The position numbers and the translations under genes are program-made. DNA of 64,000 nt, taken from the NCBI GenBank assembly GCA_013368315.1, contig JAACJM010000230.1, positions 54,101 through 118,100 of the forward strand. Direction: 5' to 3'. Shown in pieces: positions 34,087 to 45,780 of this stretch. Within the stretch, counting starts at the first letter, position 1, and the number at the start of each line of letters is the position of its first letter. The stretch is from Tetrapyrgos nigripes (taxonomy: Eukaryota > Basidiomycota > Agaricomycetes > Agaricales > Campanellaceae). The notes under the pieces were generated by a model. That model made no database searches and was not told where the DNA came from. It saw only the letters and a program-made list of their open reading frames with translations.

Positions 34087-36016
34087 ATGCCTGTCCCCGT
34101 TCCCAAACCGCAGTTAGGTTCTTATGAATATGTACCGGAGACGAAGGTACGCTTCCGTTCTCCATCTTACTCTCTCAACCTTAGCCATTCGGGACATATC
34201 CTAATCATTTATCTTTTTTGTTCCCTTTGCTATGTACAGGAAAACCTCGACTGGGCTGACCTCGTCACTATCGACCTCTCCTTGTACCATACTCCAGAAG
34301 GAAAGAAACAGCTCGCCGAAACTCTCATACAGGCATTACGAGAGAAAGGGTTCTTTTATGTGAAAAATTTCAATATTTCGCAGGAGAGAGTGAACAGCCA
34401 GTTTGCGATTGGGAAGGAGTTTTACGAATTGCCGGAGGAGGAGAAGAGGAAGTATACGCCTGAGGGGTTGGGTGGGTGTTTCTTCCTTCCTTCTTCGTGC
34501 CTTGGTTGTGGTCGTTGTCGTTTTCGGTCAATAACTGATGGCGTTGGTTGCTTTTCAGACCAGGGGAAGTTCAATGGATATGTTCCCGCTGGACGAAGGG
34601 TGTGAGTCTTACTTCGCCTTCTACGTCATTTGTATGCCTGGCTTACACTGACGCTTGCCCCGTAGAATTGACAAAGAGACAGGATTGAGGGATAAAGTCG
34701 AGATTTACAACATTCCCAGTACGTTGTCTTCCAACTTCTTCTACTGGGCTCACATTCTGACTTGACTGGTACCCTTGGCAGAATTTAACGGCGACTTCCC
34801 TCACGATCATCCCGAGGTTATTAACCAGAATATCGAGGAAATTGAGGAATTTGCTCGGGTGAGTTGTCAACGGTCACCAGTGACCAAGATGCTGTGCGTA
34901 ACATTCATGCTGATGTACGTGACATGTTAGTCCCTCCACACCGAGGTCCTAGACCCTCTCCATGTCTTACTCGCCATCGCCTTGGAGCTTCCAGAGGATT
35001 ACTTCACGAAGATACATCGTTATGAGGTTAAGAGCGAGGTTGGTCTTTCTAACTTCCTCGTGTGTCTCTGGGAGTACGTCAGTCTGACTTGGTCGCAATT
35101 GGTAACAGGACCATCTAAGGTACATGAAGTACTCCAAGCATTCACCTGAAGATACGAAGAAGCTCAAGAATTGGGCTCCGGGTCATACTGGTATGTTGGA
35201 CTTGTTAGTCGCAGTCGAGACTCATTCTGACCGTCTTCTCTTCTTCTCCCTTCCCTTCCGCTTGACACGTACACCGGACTCTCCAGACCTAGGCAGTTTC
35301 ACCCTTCTCTTCCGTCAACCCGTCGCTGCTCTTCAAATCCGGTATCACTCCACCAATGAGTGGAAATGGGTCAAACCCCAAGATGCTACTCTAACCGTCA
35401 ACGCGTGTGATGCGTTGCAGTTTTTGACGGCGGGGTATGTGAAGAGTACGGTTCATCGGTATGTTTTAGGGCTTAATCCGACTGAGGCTTGGGATGACAC
35501 GTACTAATTTGTACTTGCACATGCCATAGAGTGACGGTCCCACCTCCAGACCAGCAACATGTAGATCGTCTTGGGTTGTTGTATTTCTCCAGGTATGTCT
35601 TGTCATGCTAGTCTTCGCTCTACTTTTCCAGTATCCTGTTCAATGTCCTGATGTCACTAATGCTATGAACCCTCATCATGATATGACACAGACCCCATAA
35701 CGACGTCGTCCTATCCACCGTCAAAGAATCACCCGTCTTGCAACGCGAAGGATACACGCAAAATGAATTCGAGGCTAGTGGAAATCCTGTTCCTACCATG
35801 GAAGGTAAGCCTGGTGCTGCTTCATGCCTACTTGCTTGAACTCATAAAATTTACGCACTCGCACTCGCATCTGCACTTGTATTCACGCCCGCATTCATCT
35901 CTACAGAGTGGACTTTTGCAAAGCAAAAGTGGCAGAGAACCAAGGGTTACAACGATGATTTTAAACATCAGCATGCGACGATTCTTCCTGGGTTTAATGA
36001 GAAGCCTTATGCGTAA
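34087..36016 (+). CDS. 2-oxoglutarate/Fe(II)-dependent dioxygenase (isopenicillin-N-synthase-like)
   Basis: This is a non-heme iron oxygenase of the DIOX_N plus 2OG-FeII_Oxy type. I chose the ATG at 34087 (MPVPVPKPQLGSYEYVPETK); the frame is open further upstream but low in complexity. The N-terminal DIOX_N part reads TIDLSLYHTPEGKKQLAETL and LREKGFFYVKNFNISQERV, with FAIGKEFYELPEEEKRKYTP. The catalytic core has the iron ligands in HTDLGSFTLLF (His and Asp) and VHRVTVPPP (distal His), with the 2OG-binding region in LLYFSRPHNDVVLST. The end is GFNEKPYA with TAA 36014-36016. About eight exons with clean GT-AG introns give some 360 residues, normal for the family. The frame is intact. The substrate cannot be read; fungal members act in small-molecule metabolism. 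Confidence 0.9.
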
Positions 36017-36792
36017 AGGATGGGTGATGTACATATATGCATAGAGCAATCTATTGTACTTTTATCAGTGTCTATCAGTGTCTACCAATTGAGTGTACTA
36101 TAGAAACAGTTGAGGAAAGAAGGGAGGAGTCGGAGTCGTCTATTAAATATGTCGGTGAGGGCCACTGTATACAGCGGCAGGTACGAGTCCTCATTTCATT
36201 ACACAACACGGAATTGACTCTAAAGAGGTAGATGTGTGTCATGGACTGGGCACTGGGCACTGGTTCGTTGCTTGACGAAAGCTTGACGGAGAATAGCTGA
36301 GAATTTGCGGAGAAGGTGCTTAGTGCCGAGTTTGCCGAACTGACAGAATAGGATATATTTTCCCGGGATACGAAAAATGCGGCCATTTGAGCTCACAATA
36401 AGACTCGTCCTATAAATAGGACTCGTAACCGGGCTGAGAAGGGACGCGTCGCGTTGGTAATTACCTAACAAATTCCCGATACTTTAGTATAAAGGGAGTG
36501 TATGGAGGTCATATAAATCCGTGAAGAGCTTATATAAGTCATTTGCTAAGCAGCTTTTCGGCCGAACAGCCTGTCTTGGTTCACGTGCCGTGTCAAACAC
36601 ACGCGTCGCGACTGTTGTTCATTATTTGTCGAACGTTTTGAGGTTCAACGAACAGTTCGGCTATAAAAGAGCGTTGACTGTGTACTCCGCCTCAGGGGCT
36701 GCCACCCATTGGTCAAGTGTAAAATCTGCGTTGCGTTTTTCAGATGTATTTAGGGGTATACTCTGCTGCAGCAAATGTTCTTCCATAGCTAT

Positions 36793-37195
36793 CAGTGTTC
36801 TCCTTAAGGTTTAAGGCCTTAAGCAATTTAAGGCTTTAAGGCTTAAGATTTAAGGCTTAAAAAATATACGAACACCTTTAAGGCCTTAAGCTTGGGCTTA
36901 AAGATCTCAGCTAGGTCTCGGCTAAGTGTCGGCGGGTGGTTGGGAGGAGTGAAGGTGGTTCTTCTAGCTGGGAGCGCTCACATTCACGTGGAAATCATCT
37001 ATGAAGCATTCCAGTGAAGAGATATGTGTACTCTATCACTGATAAATTAGCATAAATAATTTCTGATGGACCCTCTGTCTCACCAACAGCTTTGACCTCT
37101 TAAGCCTTTAACCTAGCCCTTAAATTTAAGGGCTTAAGGCCTTTAAGGCTTAAAGATTCTCAGACCCCCATTTAAAGCCTTAAAGGAGAACACTG
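36793..37195. mobile_element. hAT-like miniature element, 403 bases
   Basis: The ends read CAGTGTTCTCCTTAAGG on the left and, inverted, CCTTAAAGGAGAACACTG on the right. Both sides are flanked by ATAGCTAT (36785-36792 and 37196-37203), an 8-base duplication that fits the hAT nTnnnnAn pattern. ATAGCTAT is its own reverse complement, so it could also be part of the inverted repeat. Inside each end the word TTAAGGCTTTAAGGC and its variants recur many times, as expected for subterminal transposase-binding repeats. There is no coding frame. Confidence 0.8.
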
Positions 37196-38428
37196 ATAGC
37201 TATGGTCCCTGTGGGGGGCTATAGAGCTCTGTGGGTCATTATATGCCCATGAGCAATCATTCCCAACCCCCAAAAGTACACTATACACTGTTGTTGCCCC
37301 TAGCACCCTAACTTTATCCTCTATAGGAACCCATATGTTGCTCTTGCACCTTCTACCTTCATCTTGATCAATTTGGTCTACTGGGTTCGCACTTTTTTTT
37401 GGAAGGCTTTGGTGCTGCTCGTGTGGCGTCACTGCCAACTGCAAACCCGAATCCTCATGCACCAAAGGAGGTCTATTCACAGCCAGAGAGACCCTTGCTA
37501 TACATAAGCGTAAGTCTGTCCAGTCTAGGTTACAGTTGCAGCGTGATTGACTTCGCCAACCTAGTATTATCCAAGGATAGGGCATACACATATATGACGC
37601 ACCTTCATAATGGGTCGTTTGTTCGAGTTGTAAAGGCTGACTGGCGTTACAAGCATTGTTGTTGTGAACATATTTCCTGTAAATGTTTTAAGTAGACATC
37701 ATTGATATCTAATGTTTTGTAGTGCGTACAGTCCTTGAATCGGTCACTTTACTGAATGGATTCTGTATATCGATCGTTTAATTGCAAGCTGTTGAAGATC
37801 AATTGTACTGTTTTCCATCCAACTGCCACTGTCTGCTGCACTCATAAATCCTCCATGTCTGCTTCTCAATGTTGCCACTGACTGTGGTTTCGGCACAGAT
37901 TGCTCCTCCCATCAGCCCTCACATCCACAGTCTCAATGGTTGAAAATTCTGCAATGGTGACTGACGTCAATGGTGACGCATAACGGACGTCCGATATTGC
38001 GCTGCGTTCCGACTGGCTACAGGCACATGGTGTGGGCACTCCATACAGTCTACCTCAGTCAGTGCACCCCTAATGTTTTTGTCTTGGAGTTATCACTTTG
38101 ATTTTTTGAGTCTACAGCAGTATCGGGTTTGGCTATGCTAAATTGGCATTAAGATATGTAGAGGCAGCCAGGAACTGATACCTTTACTAAGCAGCTTACA
38201 TATGTAATGTAGGAAAGCACCAAATCTGCCTGGCTCCAAAATATTTTTTTTGTCTCGACAATAAACAGAGCGCCAGCTGAACTATAGCTAAGCCTGGGGC
38301 TTGTGGTGCACACTTACATGGACACAGCTCTGGAATAAGGCTGTATTTCTGTATAGCACAGTAATGACAGGTAGTCTACCGCTTCAGAGCCTCAGGCATC
38401 AGACAAAATTACCCTCTGTGATCAGCTG

Positions 38429-38745
38429 ATTATAATCCCCATAACTCTCAAAATCCCTAAAACAATTATGGTATATTATAACTAGATTACTTCAATCTAG
38501 CTTTCTGGTAATGAGTTTAGAATGTAGATAATAGTTGTGGACTTTGAGAACTATGCCCAGGATTATAACTGAATTATGGGCTTTATAAAGCTTGAAATTG
38601 TTATATGTTCTGAAAGTATTCTGAGTATTATAATGATATTATAATCCTATTTTGAGGGTTATAATGTAGGGCATAGTGGCAGATACTGGAACTATGCTAA
38701 TAGTTAGAATCATATTATAATGGTATTATGGGGGTTATAAGGGTA
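38429..38745. repeat. AT-rich palindromic motif cluster 1
   Basis: Words of the form ATTATAAT, TTATAATC and ATAATGGTATTATGG occur about ten times in 320 bases, often as local palindromes such as CATATTATAATGGTATTATG. The same word family returns at 42780-43075 and 43525-43665. Confidence 0.6.
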
Positions 38746-38959
38746 GGAATAGTTCCAGGGGATGTAATCATTGCAGGGATTATCAGGCCATGCTAACAGG
38801 GGTACATGGCCAATATACCAATAGCTACTCAGGTACTCATTATTCACACAATATAGAATGCATAATAATGTCAATTTACTATATAGAATACATACACATC
38901 AAGTACATATCGAGTACAGGCGAAGAACAAGAAAGTAAAGCGGGAGACAACAAAATAAC

Positions 38960-39720
38960 AAGGCGACTCACCGAAAAAAATGGGAAAAGGTCTGGAGAGT
39001 TCAAAAGACATAAAGATAAAATGAGCAAGAAAAAAGGAATGGGCACTCACAGAGAAAGAAGACACGACGATCCCTAGAGATCACAACGAAACACATCAGT
39101 GAGGTGAGCAAAGGCAAAAAGGAAAGGAGACTTACCAAAAAGGCACACAAAGACACAATATTGCACTGAACGAAGACAACTATACATTCACTGTGAGATA
39201 GATCAACTGTGCAAAGATGAAAGGAAGACTCACGAAAGCATCATGTTGGCAGGGAGCAAAACTTAGTTGATACCCAACAAGAGACTTGTAAGATGAAAAG
39301 ACACCTAATAAATCGAAAGAAAAGCCCACTGCAAACTGAAGAACTGGGTATATGCGCACTCGGGAGAAATATCAGGAGGTATATAGTGTTCGTTGCATGT
39401 TGGTGGTCATGCAAAGGGAGTAACAGAAGTGGAAACCCAACAGCGAGGGGAGAATAATGAGTAAAATAGGCTTTCGACAAACATGGGTGGACATACCAGA
39501 CATATTTAAACAGCAAACAAGGATTGCCGTGGTAGATAAAGCAATCATTGCTGTAGGATTTGTGAGTAAACATTCAAAGGCAAAGTCAAAGGCGGAAACA
39601 AAATAAAGACGCCATCGCCTTTAGTGATGACAGAAAACTGAAAAGAAAATAGTATAATGAAGACGAAGCTTACCACCAGGATGCGCCACCAACCCGTACT
39701 ACCTCCTTCTCCAAGCCTTA
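38960..39720 (-). other. Spaced series of minus-strand donor-like sites
   Basis: On the minus strand GTGAGT or GTAAGT words occur near 38967, 39045, 39130, 39228 and 39669. The first four are 80 to 100 bases apart, separated by purine-rich plus-strand sequence. The upstream minus-strand frame contains KSGLSHQSSFLRLGEG before the donor at 39674. It could be the end of a multi-intron transcript of unknown type. No protein family is recognised. Confidence 0.25.
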
Positions 39721-40090
39721 AGAATGAGGATTGATGGCTCAGACCGCTCTTGCACAATGTCTGTCTGACGGTTCTGGGGTTGAAATACCACGGCGGGTGG
39801 TGGAAACAGTGGAAGCAGGAGTTGCAGAACGAGATGAACCACGGGCATCGCGAACGGCAGAGCCACACGTCGCTCAGGCACCTCATCAAGAAGATGAAGG
39901 ATGGGAAGCGCCACGTTGAGAGCGCGTTGACATGGATGATGGTGGTAGAGAGTAAAGAGGGAAAAGTGAGACACGTCGACATTTGACCGTGTTTTGTTTG
40001 CCAAAGGCAAACAAACAATGACATAGTTGCTGCCCCAAGGTCAGTCTGCATACTGCACGGTAGGCAAACTAGACTCCTGGGGCCAATGAC

Positions 40091-40643
40091 TAGGGCTCCT
40101 AATGGATCGGATCATCCGGCGATCATCTGCAGATGGGCAGTCGGATTTTGGATGCGGATTGGAACTTTTAGACCACCCATCTGACAGATTACCATCCGAC
40201 AATCCGAGGATCATCCGTGGATTGGGTAGGAGCATGGGAATTGCTCTGTGGCAGAGAAAATGAAGAACGACGGGTTCTTAGGTGCTCTCGGACTTTTCTG
40301 AGCAGTCACACGGCCAGCAGCGCCAAAGAAAAGTACGTTTTAAATTCTCTGGCACTACTGTGGCAGCATGTGAATTGACATGTCGACATGCCGATATTTC
40401 CTTAGACGGTCAGAGATAGTCAGTACTTGAAAATTTTGTGTCCTTCGGGCAGACAGCTCACGTAGATGTAAAAGAAACAACGAAAAGAATTCACTTTAAA
40501 GTTTTTAACGTGAGATAAGGCCCCTGTGGCAAGTGCTGTTACTTTCGGCATACAATCTGTCGGATGCGGATTGGGACTTTTGGACCACCCATCCGAGCGG
40601 ATGGTATCCGAATCTGACCCAATCCGATCTGCTAGGAGCCCTA
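40091..40643. mobile_element. hAT-like miniature element, 553 bases, with 8-base target duplication
   Basis: The left end is TAGGGCTCCTAATGGATCGG and the right end, inverted, TAGGGCTCCTAGCAGATCGG. The element is bounded by CCAATGAC at 40083-40090 and again at 40644-40651, a perfect 8-base direct duplication. No transposase frame lies inside. The left 145 bases (40091-40233) form a second, smaller palindromic unit, and the word GATGCGGATTGG plus its downstream context appears in the same orientation near both ends. Confidence 0.88.
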
Positions 40644-41451
40644 CCAATGACGACGACGACGACGAGAAAGAAAGAAACGTAAAGCAGCCTCTGTACAATA
40701 GAGTACTATTCTTGTACTATTCTATTGCATCTGGTAGCTATCCTGCACTACACAGCTGCTCGTCGATTTGACGTTGAGACATGTACACATTCCACAGCTT
40801 CATTCTAGAAATGGTCATTAGCAATGTCCAACAGCACTCGGATTTGTACAGCAACAGCTCGCAAGCGCATCCATGAAAGCAGCTCCATCTTCAAGAGCTC
40901 AAATCTCTGTCAACTGCTACAGCATTGCCTTTTGTCTACCACTTTACTTACAAGTTATTCCACTTGTTGTGTCTTCTTGGCCATCCTATGCATACGTAGT
41001 CAGCGTCTTCAGACCTCTCAATGCTCATCTATGTCTGGTTTGAGCAACTTCTTGTCCTCGTGAGGAGTATATTTAAGGAGAAGGAATGGATAATGGAAGA
41101 GTGGATTGAGAGTATATCACCAGTTGGGAAGAATTCACTGAGGAGTTTTGCCAGTGAGTCGCCTTTCTTCTATGTTTCTTCTCTCTGATGAACATACATG
41201 TCTATTCCAGGCTTTGATGAATGGGATTACAATCTCCACTTATCTAATTCTTCCTATGCTAAAGCTTTAGATGGTGAGCTTGGTTCAATATGCCTCTTGC
41301 AGCTACGCATTTTCATTTCATCAAGGAGATACCTGTAAAGAGTAGCTATGAAGTGAGGGTCAGTTTGGGTAATTGGGATGAGAAATGGGTGAGTTTTTTT
41401 CTGTACCTTGGTGTCCACTCTTAGCATATTTTCAACACCTTCCACATCATA

Positions 41452-41510
41452 CTTGTATACTAACTATACACACCCACATCATACTAACTATACACACCCA
41501 CATACATGCA
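41452..41510. repeat. Short tandem repeat, unit about 25 bases
   Basis: Two and a half copies of a unit containing CTAACTATACACACCCACAT follow each other directly. Confidence 0.6.
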
Positions 41511-42779
41511 GGTCAACACCCTGGTGCTTCTTAATCAAGAACAAACCAGGTCATACTCCTCAATCCAAATCCTCTATCCTGGCCCAACAAACATGATTCC
41601 AGAACCTTCCACCCTCATCCACATCCCGATTCCCATCCATGTTTGACCACGCACTGATTTCTGACTCTGGAACACCCTCATTATCTTCCTCAGCCACACC
41701 TAAGCCTGGGCAAGACCATATTATCAACGTTGAAACCAGTTCCTCTTGTAACAGTGACATGGAAATCAACATCGACCAAATGTATATGTCATCTCACAAC
41801 CCATCATCATCAATGCATCATCTTCCACATGCTTGAGATATAGTCCTCAGAGTAGCAGCTATAGGCTGAAAATGCTACCAGAAGTCAATATCATAGCAGT
41901 GGCACTAGGTAGAGCCTCAGAAATTCAGATCACTCTGGGTTGGCGCTGCGCATCAATCGATTTGATATCTAGGGCTGCAAGCTCAACAATATTTTTCAGG
42001 AGCCTTTAATATGTACATCATAATATATGCACATGGATACTTACTGTAAAGGCTTAAAACTGCTCTAGACTAGTTTCAACCTTGTTGCTACTGGCATACG
42101 AGCAGTGGATTGAGACAATCAAGCCACACTGGTCTTCATTTCTCAATTCTCTTCCTCTCTTCATAACATCAGTGCTCATAGTGTCTGAGATACAGAGATG
42201 AAGAAAAGGAAGCTTGGCAAATTTCACCAAGAACTTTTTTTTCAGTTTAAGATGCTGGGAAGGAAATCTCATTTGTCCGAGAATGTTGTTGATCAGATAA
42301 ATTGGCTCACAGCCATTATCGCTCGCTGATGCTTCCCTGGTAAAATTCACTCAATGTGGTCAGTAAATCCATCTGTGGAAAGAGACTGCATATCAAAAGA
42401 CTTTGAATATGTATGCCTCTCCCATCAATGTGTAGAGATCGACTTCAGGTTCCAAGTCTCCTTGACTCTTAAACTCTTGGTATCCATTGAACATGGTGGC
42501 GTTCATTTGCTATTTGTTCTTCTAAGTGTAGCCCTGCTGTGCAGCTTGACCATCCTGGGATTCTATGTAGGACAAAGCAGGTATGCTCTAGATATGGAGA
42601 CTGGATGAATGGTCTCAATGTAGTCTATAGTAGCTAGAGCTCCTGATGCTAGCCATTCATCCACCTCTCATTGAAAATAGAGCTCAGCTACACTTTGAAA
42701 TATTGATGCTGTGACCTGCCTATCTTTTATCTATTGAGTGAAGCTTTATATTGGTATTTCTGCTTTATTATAAAGGCTT

Positions 42780-43075
42780 TGTAGTGTGTAGAATAATTCC
42801 ATTGATTGCCACCCCTTTATAGTGCAATTTTAAAGAGTACAACAGTTTTACCTTGTTATAATGCCCTTACAACTATCAAAAAGGCTTTGGACATTATCAC
42901 CATTGGAATTGTTTTGTAAGAGATAAGGGGGTTCCAAAGCTGAGAACTATTATTATCAAATGAAATAATTATGAGGCTTACAATGCTATTATAATCATAT
43001 TATAGTGGTATTATAACATCCCAAATGTTATAACAGGATTACAATAGGTATTATAATCATATTATAAGACACTTG
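42780..43075. repeat. AT-rich palindromic motif cluster 2
   Basis: This shows the same ATTATAATCATATTATA and GTTATAAC-type words as at 38429-38745, most densely at 42985-43075. Confidence 0.55.
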
Positions 43076-43189
43076 TCATGACGTCTATATTTGGTACTAT
43101 TTATTTCTTCTTATCTCCGTATCCTCGGACCTTTACACCATTTGACTCTTGTTCCACATGCTATGCACCGGACCTTTCATTTCTCTGAT

Positions 43190-43262
43190 ACAGCTTCGAT
43201 ACAGCTTCTTGACAGCTTCCTTTACAGCTTCCCTTACAGCCTTCTTTACAGCTTTACTTTTA
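43190..43262. repeat. Degenerate tandem repeat of TTACAGCTTCC
   Basis: Six imperfect copies of an 11 to 14 base unit (ATACAGCTTC, TTACAGCTTCC, TTACAGCCTTC) lie in a row. Confidence 0.65.
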
Positions 43263-43378
43263 CATATATAAACCCTGCCCTGACACCTGGTTCCCCATCT
43301 TGACCTCTTCATCGTTGGGACCAGGTGTGTATTCCCCTTTTCATTACTTCTTTCACCTTTACTGATGGGCACTGTAGT

Positions 43379-43462
43379 TCCAGTACTTACTGCTGTCTGT
43401 TAGGTATTTAATACATTCTTCGTCATTGGGACCAGTTCCAGTACTTACTGCTGTCTGTTAGT
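43379..43462. repeat. Direct repeat, 27 bases, two copies
   Basis: TTCCAGTACTTACTGCTGTC plus TGTTAG occurs at about 43378 and again at about 43434. TCATTGGGACCAG also repeats nearby. Confidence 0.75.
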
Positions 43463-43524
43463 CGAGTCGAGCCTGTAGCTCCTCGTTATCGCTATCTAAG
43501 CGCTCGCCTCTTTGTGACAACACT

Positions 43525-43665
43525 GGCATATTATAATGGCATTATATTGCCTCAAATTGTTCTGTTTCATGGTAATGACTTTATAATCTGGCTGGCCATA
43601 TTATAATTACATGCTAGACTATCACAAACATTTTGCTACTTTAAAATCCCCATAATGGGATTATA
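43525..43665. repeat. AT-rich palindromic motif cluster 3
   Basis: This is a third cluster of ATATTATAAT words, ending with CCCCATAATGGGATTATAAC, which mirrors TTATAATCCCCATAAC at the start of cluster 1. Confidence 0.5.
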
Positions 43666-44057
43666 ACAGAGTGTAGTTTTGTCTGATGGGGTTCTCGATA
43701 CTCCGTATTTTATGCCGTTTGGATGCCGTTCCACAACACGCATTTCCTCTTTTGGTATTGCAGAGATTGAAAATGCTGGGGACGAGCCTACAAAAACTGC
43801 TGCAAACGCTAAAAGAACACTTTGAGGTCACAGAAAAGGTCGGAAATTTTTTTGTTAAAACTTGAGAGTAAAGTAAGATATCATATTTCTGCTCAATATG
43901 AATTGAAGTACATGGTTCTAGCTACAACTCCTATTGAGCAGAATCATGGAAAAGGGATGTGGGACAGAGGAGAAGCGGTCGTCGTTGTCGACTTGCCGAG
44001 CTTACATAAGAGGTGTTGGTTCCTGGCTGCCTCTATCTTAGTACTACTCCTTACAAT

Positions 44058-45021
44058 ATGTCCTCCAAGAATCCCAAACGAAACGAGAACTACTTCTGGG
44101 ATACCGTCACCTTCTTGGTATGAATGGCTTGCAACAGTACGTAGTTTGTCGGTACTGACGGCCTGACACGGCGGCGATAGGTCGAACAGTCTCTTTTCAG
44201 GGTTCCTCGATATCATTTCGAAAAGAACTCTGAAGTATTTGGAGATATGTTTTCCCTACCCCAAGGAGAACCTATAGAAGGCAACGACGAGCAGCACCCT
44301 ATCAAGCTAGAAGGGGTAGAGGCTCATGATTTTGAGCATTTACTAAGAGCTCTTTATCCACGGTGCGCAATCAAAACCTTCCCGGGAACGCGCATCGGTA
44401 TCTCACTGCATTGTTTTTAGAAATCCTCCCAGTCTATACTCCTCTAAGTCTGAGCCCGATTGGCGATCGGTTCTAAAGCTTTCGACTCTTTGGCGATTTC
44501 TAGAGTTTCGACAGCAGGCGATCGACAAACTATATCTGCAACTCCCGGAAGAGGCTCATGAGAAGATTACACTCGGTCACCAATACCATGTATGCGGCTG
44601 GATCAAACATGGATACATCCAGCTAGTGGAGCGACCACAAGTTTTATCCATGGAAGAGGTGGAGAAACTTGGTTATCCTACCGCTGTCCATATCTTTCGG
44701 CTACGGGAGCATTTCACCAGGAAGAAGTATCGGTCTCAGTCTAGCACTACAGTAAGACCGACGCTGCAGCGTACTCGGGCTAGCGGTATTACAGCAGAAA
44801 ACTCGATCTATCCTTCTGCTTGGACGGTTGAGAGGGCTGTAGAGGAGGAATTTAAAGTGGAATTCGAAAAAGTTCGTAAAGAGGGGGCCTTGTTCTCCCC
44901 TCGATGGGCTCCTCTGAATACAGGCGTTCCCCGAGCTTCCTTGGCTTCTGGGAGTTCCCATACCAAATCCAGAGTGAGAACTGTCGCCGATGACTCGGAG
45001 TCAAACTATAGCGACTCCTAG
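44058..45021 (+). CDS. BTB/POZ domain protein
   Basis: This is a fungal BTB/POZ protein of 280 residues, a protein-interaction module of unknown specific role. Three exons are clear: 44058-44117 (MSSKNPKRNENYFWDTVTFL), 44181-44362 (VEQSLFRVPRYHFEKNSEVF, then GMEA-like HDFEHLLRALYP) and 44421-45021 (NPPSLYSSKSEPDWRSVLKL, LSTLWRFLEFRQQAIDKLY, HVCGWIKHGYIQLVERPQVL, AVHIFRLREHF). It ends at TAG 45019-45021. The fold order, NYFW start and the SEPDWRSVLKL hinge are typical of the basidiomycete BTB expansion. Exon 1 and 2 lengths (60 and 182) are the same as in the broken copy at 14750, so the two are paralogues. This copy has no disruption. It borders the repeat island. Confidence 0.88.
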
Positions 45022-45780
45022 AAACCAGCCGTATCGATATCATGCGCAATAGGGGACGTAGGATAATTAGGATGGATAAGTAGTTTGATTAATATTGCTG
45101 TGCTCTTTTGTCCTGTTGGCCATGGCGTCTCTGTATGTATCAATCTGTATGTAGCTTCTCACAAATCTAAGGACTTGTCAAAGTTTGTGGTATCACTTTA
45201 TAATTATTAACTGGACGATTTGCAGTTGTCAGCGCACCAACAATACCGGTCCCTAACTCAAGTGGATATCCAGTGACCTATCTCCCTTTTTCAGCTACTA
45301 CGCTAGGTATGACGAAGACTAGCTGATCGATGATCACAGGCGGCGGGCAGCAACCCAACCCAAACTCGCGAACAGTTATTTGTTACATCCCAATAGCATG
45401 ATATTCTACAAATACTCCATGCAGTAAGTATACTAACTAGTAGCTAACTGACTAAGGGAAGTAACAATCCTCGATCAGACAAGTATGTATGGTAGATACT
45501 AAGGTATGCGAGTGTAGGTGCGGTGTTGTGCTGTGAAAACGAGCGCTGATGTAGTAACGAGTGTGCGGGTGTGTCAGAGAGTGAGTGAGAAAGTGCGAGT
45601 CCATGCAAAACAAGGCAGTAAGGGTGATAACAGGCAAGTCCATCCATAACCAAAAAAACCAACAACGACAGTTATGCACTGTGGAGTGAAGAAAAAAGAA
45701 AACATATCGTGCACGTAAAGAACATCAATCAGCTCCTAGCAAGCATTGTGATTGGGACTATTGTGGTCAGCGCTGCCAAC
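45022..45780. other. Intergenic stretch between convergent genes
   Basis: The BTB gene and the glyoxal oxidase gene end towards each other here. Only chance frames are present. The right part is expected to hold the glyoxal oxidase 3-prime UTR. Confidence 0.45.

Larger units (their letters stand above)
36017..44057. other. Repeat-rich, gene-poor island of 8 kb
   Basis: No conserved gene is visible over 8 kb. The interval holds two delimited hAT-like miniature elements, three AT-rich clusters of the palindromic word ATTATAAT, short tandem repeats and several unplaced short frames (for example 39545-40051 minus and 41639-41836 plus) without motifs. It separates the oxygenase gene from the BTB gene. 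Confidence 0.6.

Noticed and set aside
36793..37195. CRISPR-like repeated word TTAAGGC
   Set aside because: Repeats are irregular, inverted and without unique spacers; they fit transposon subterminal repeats.
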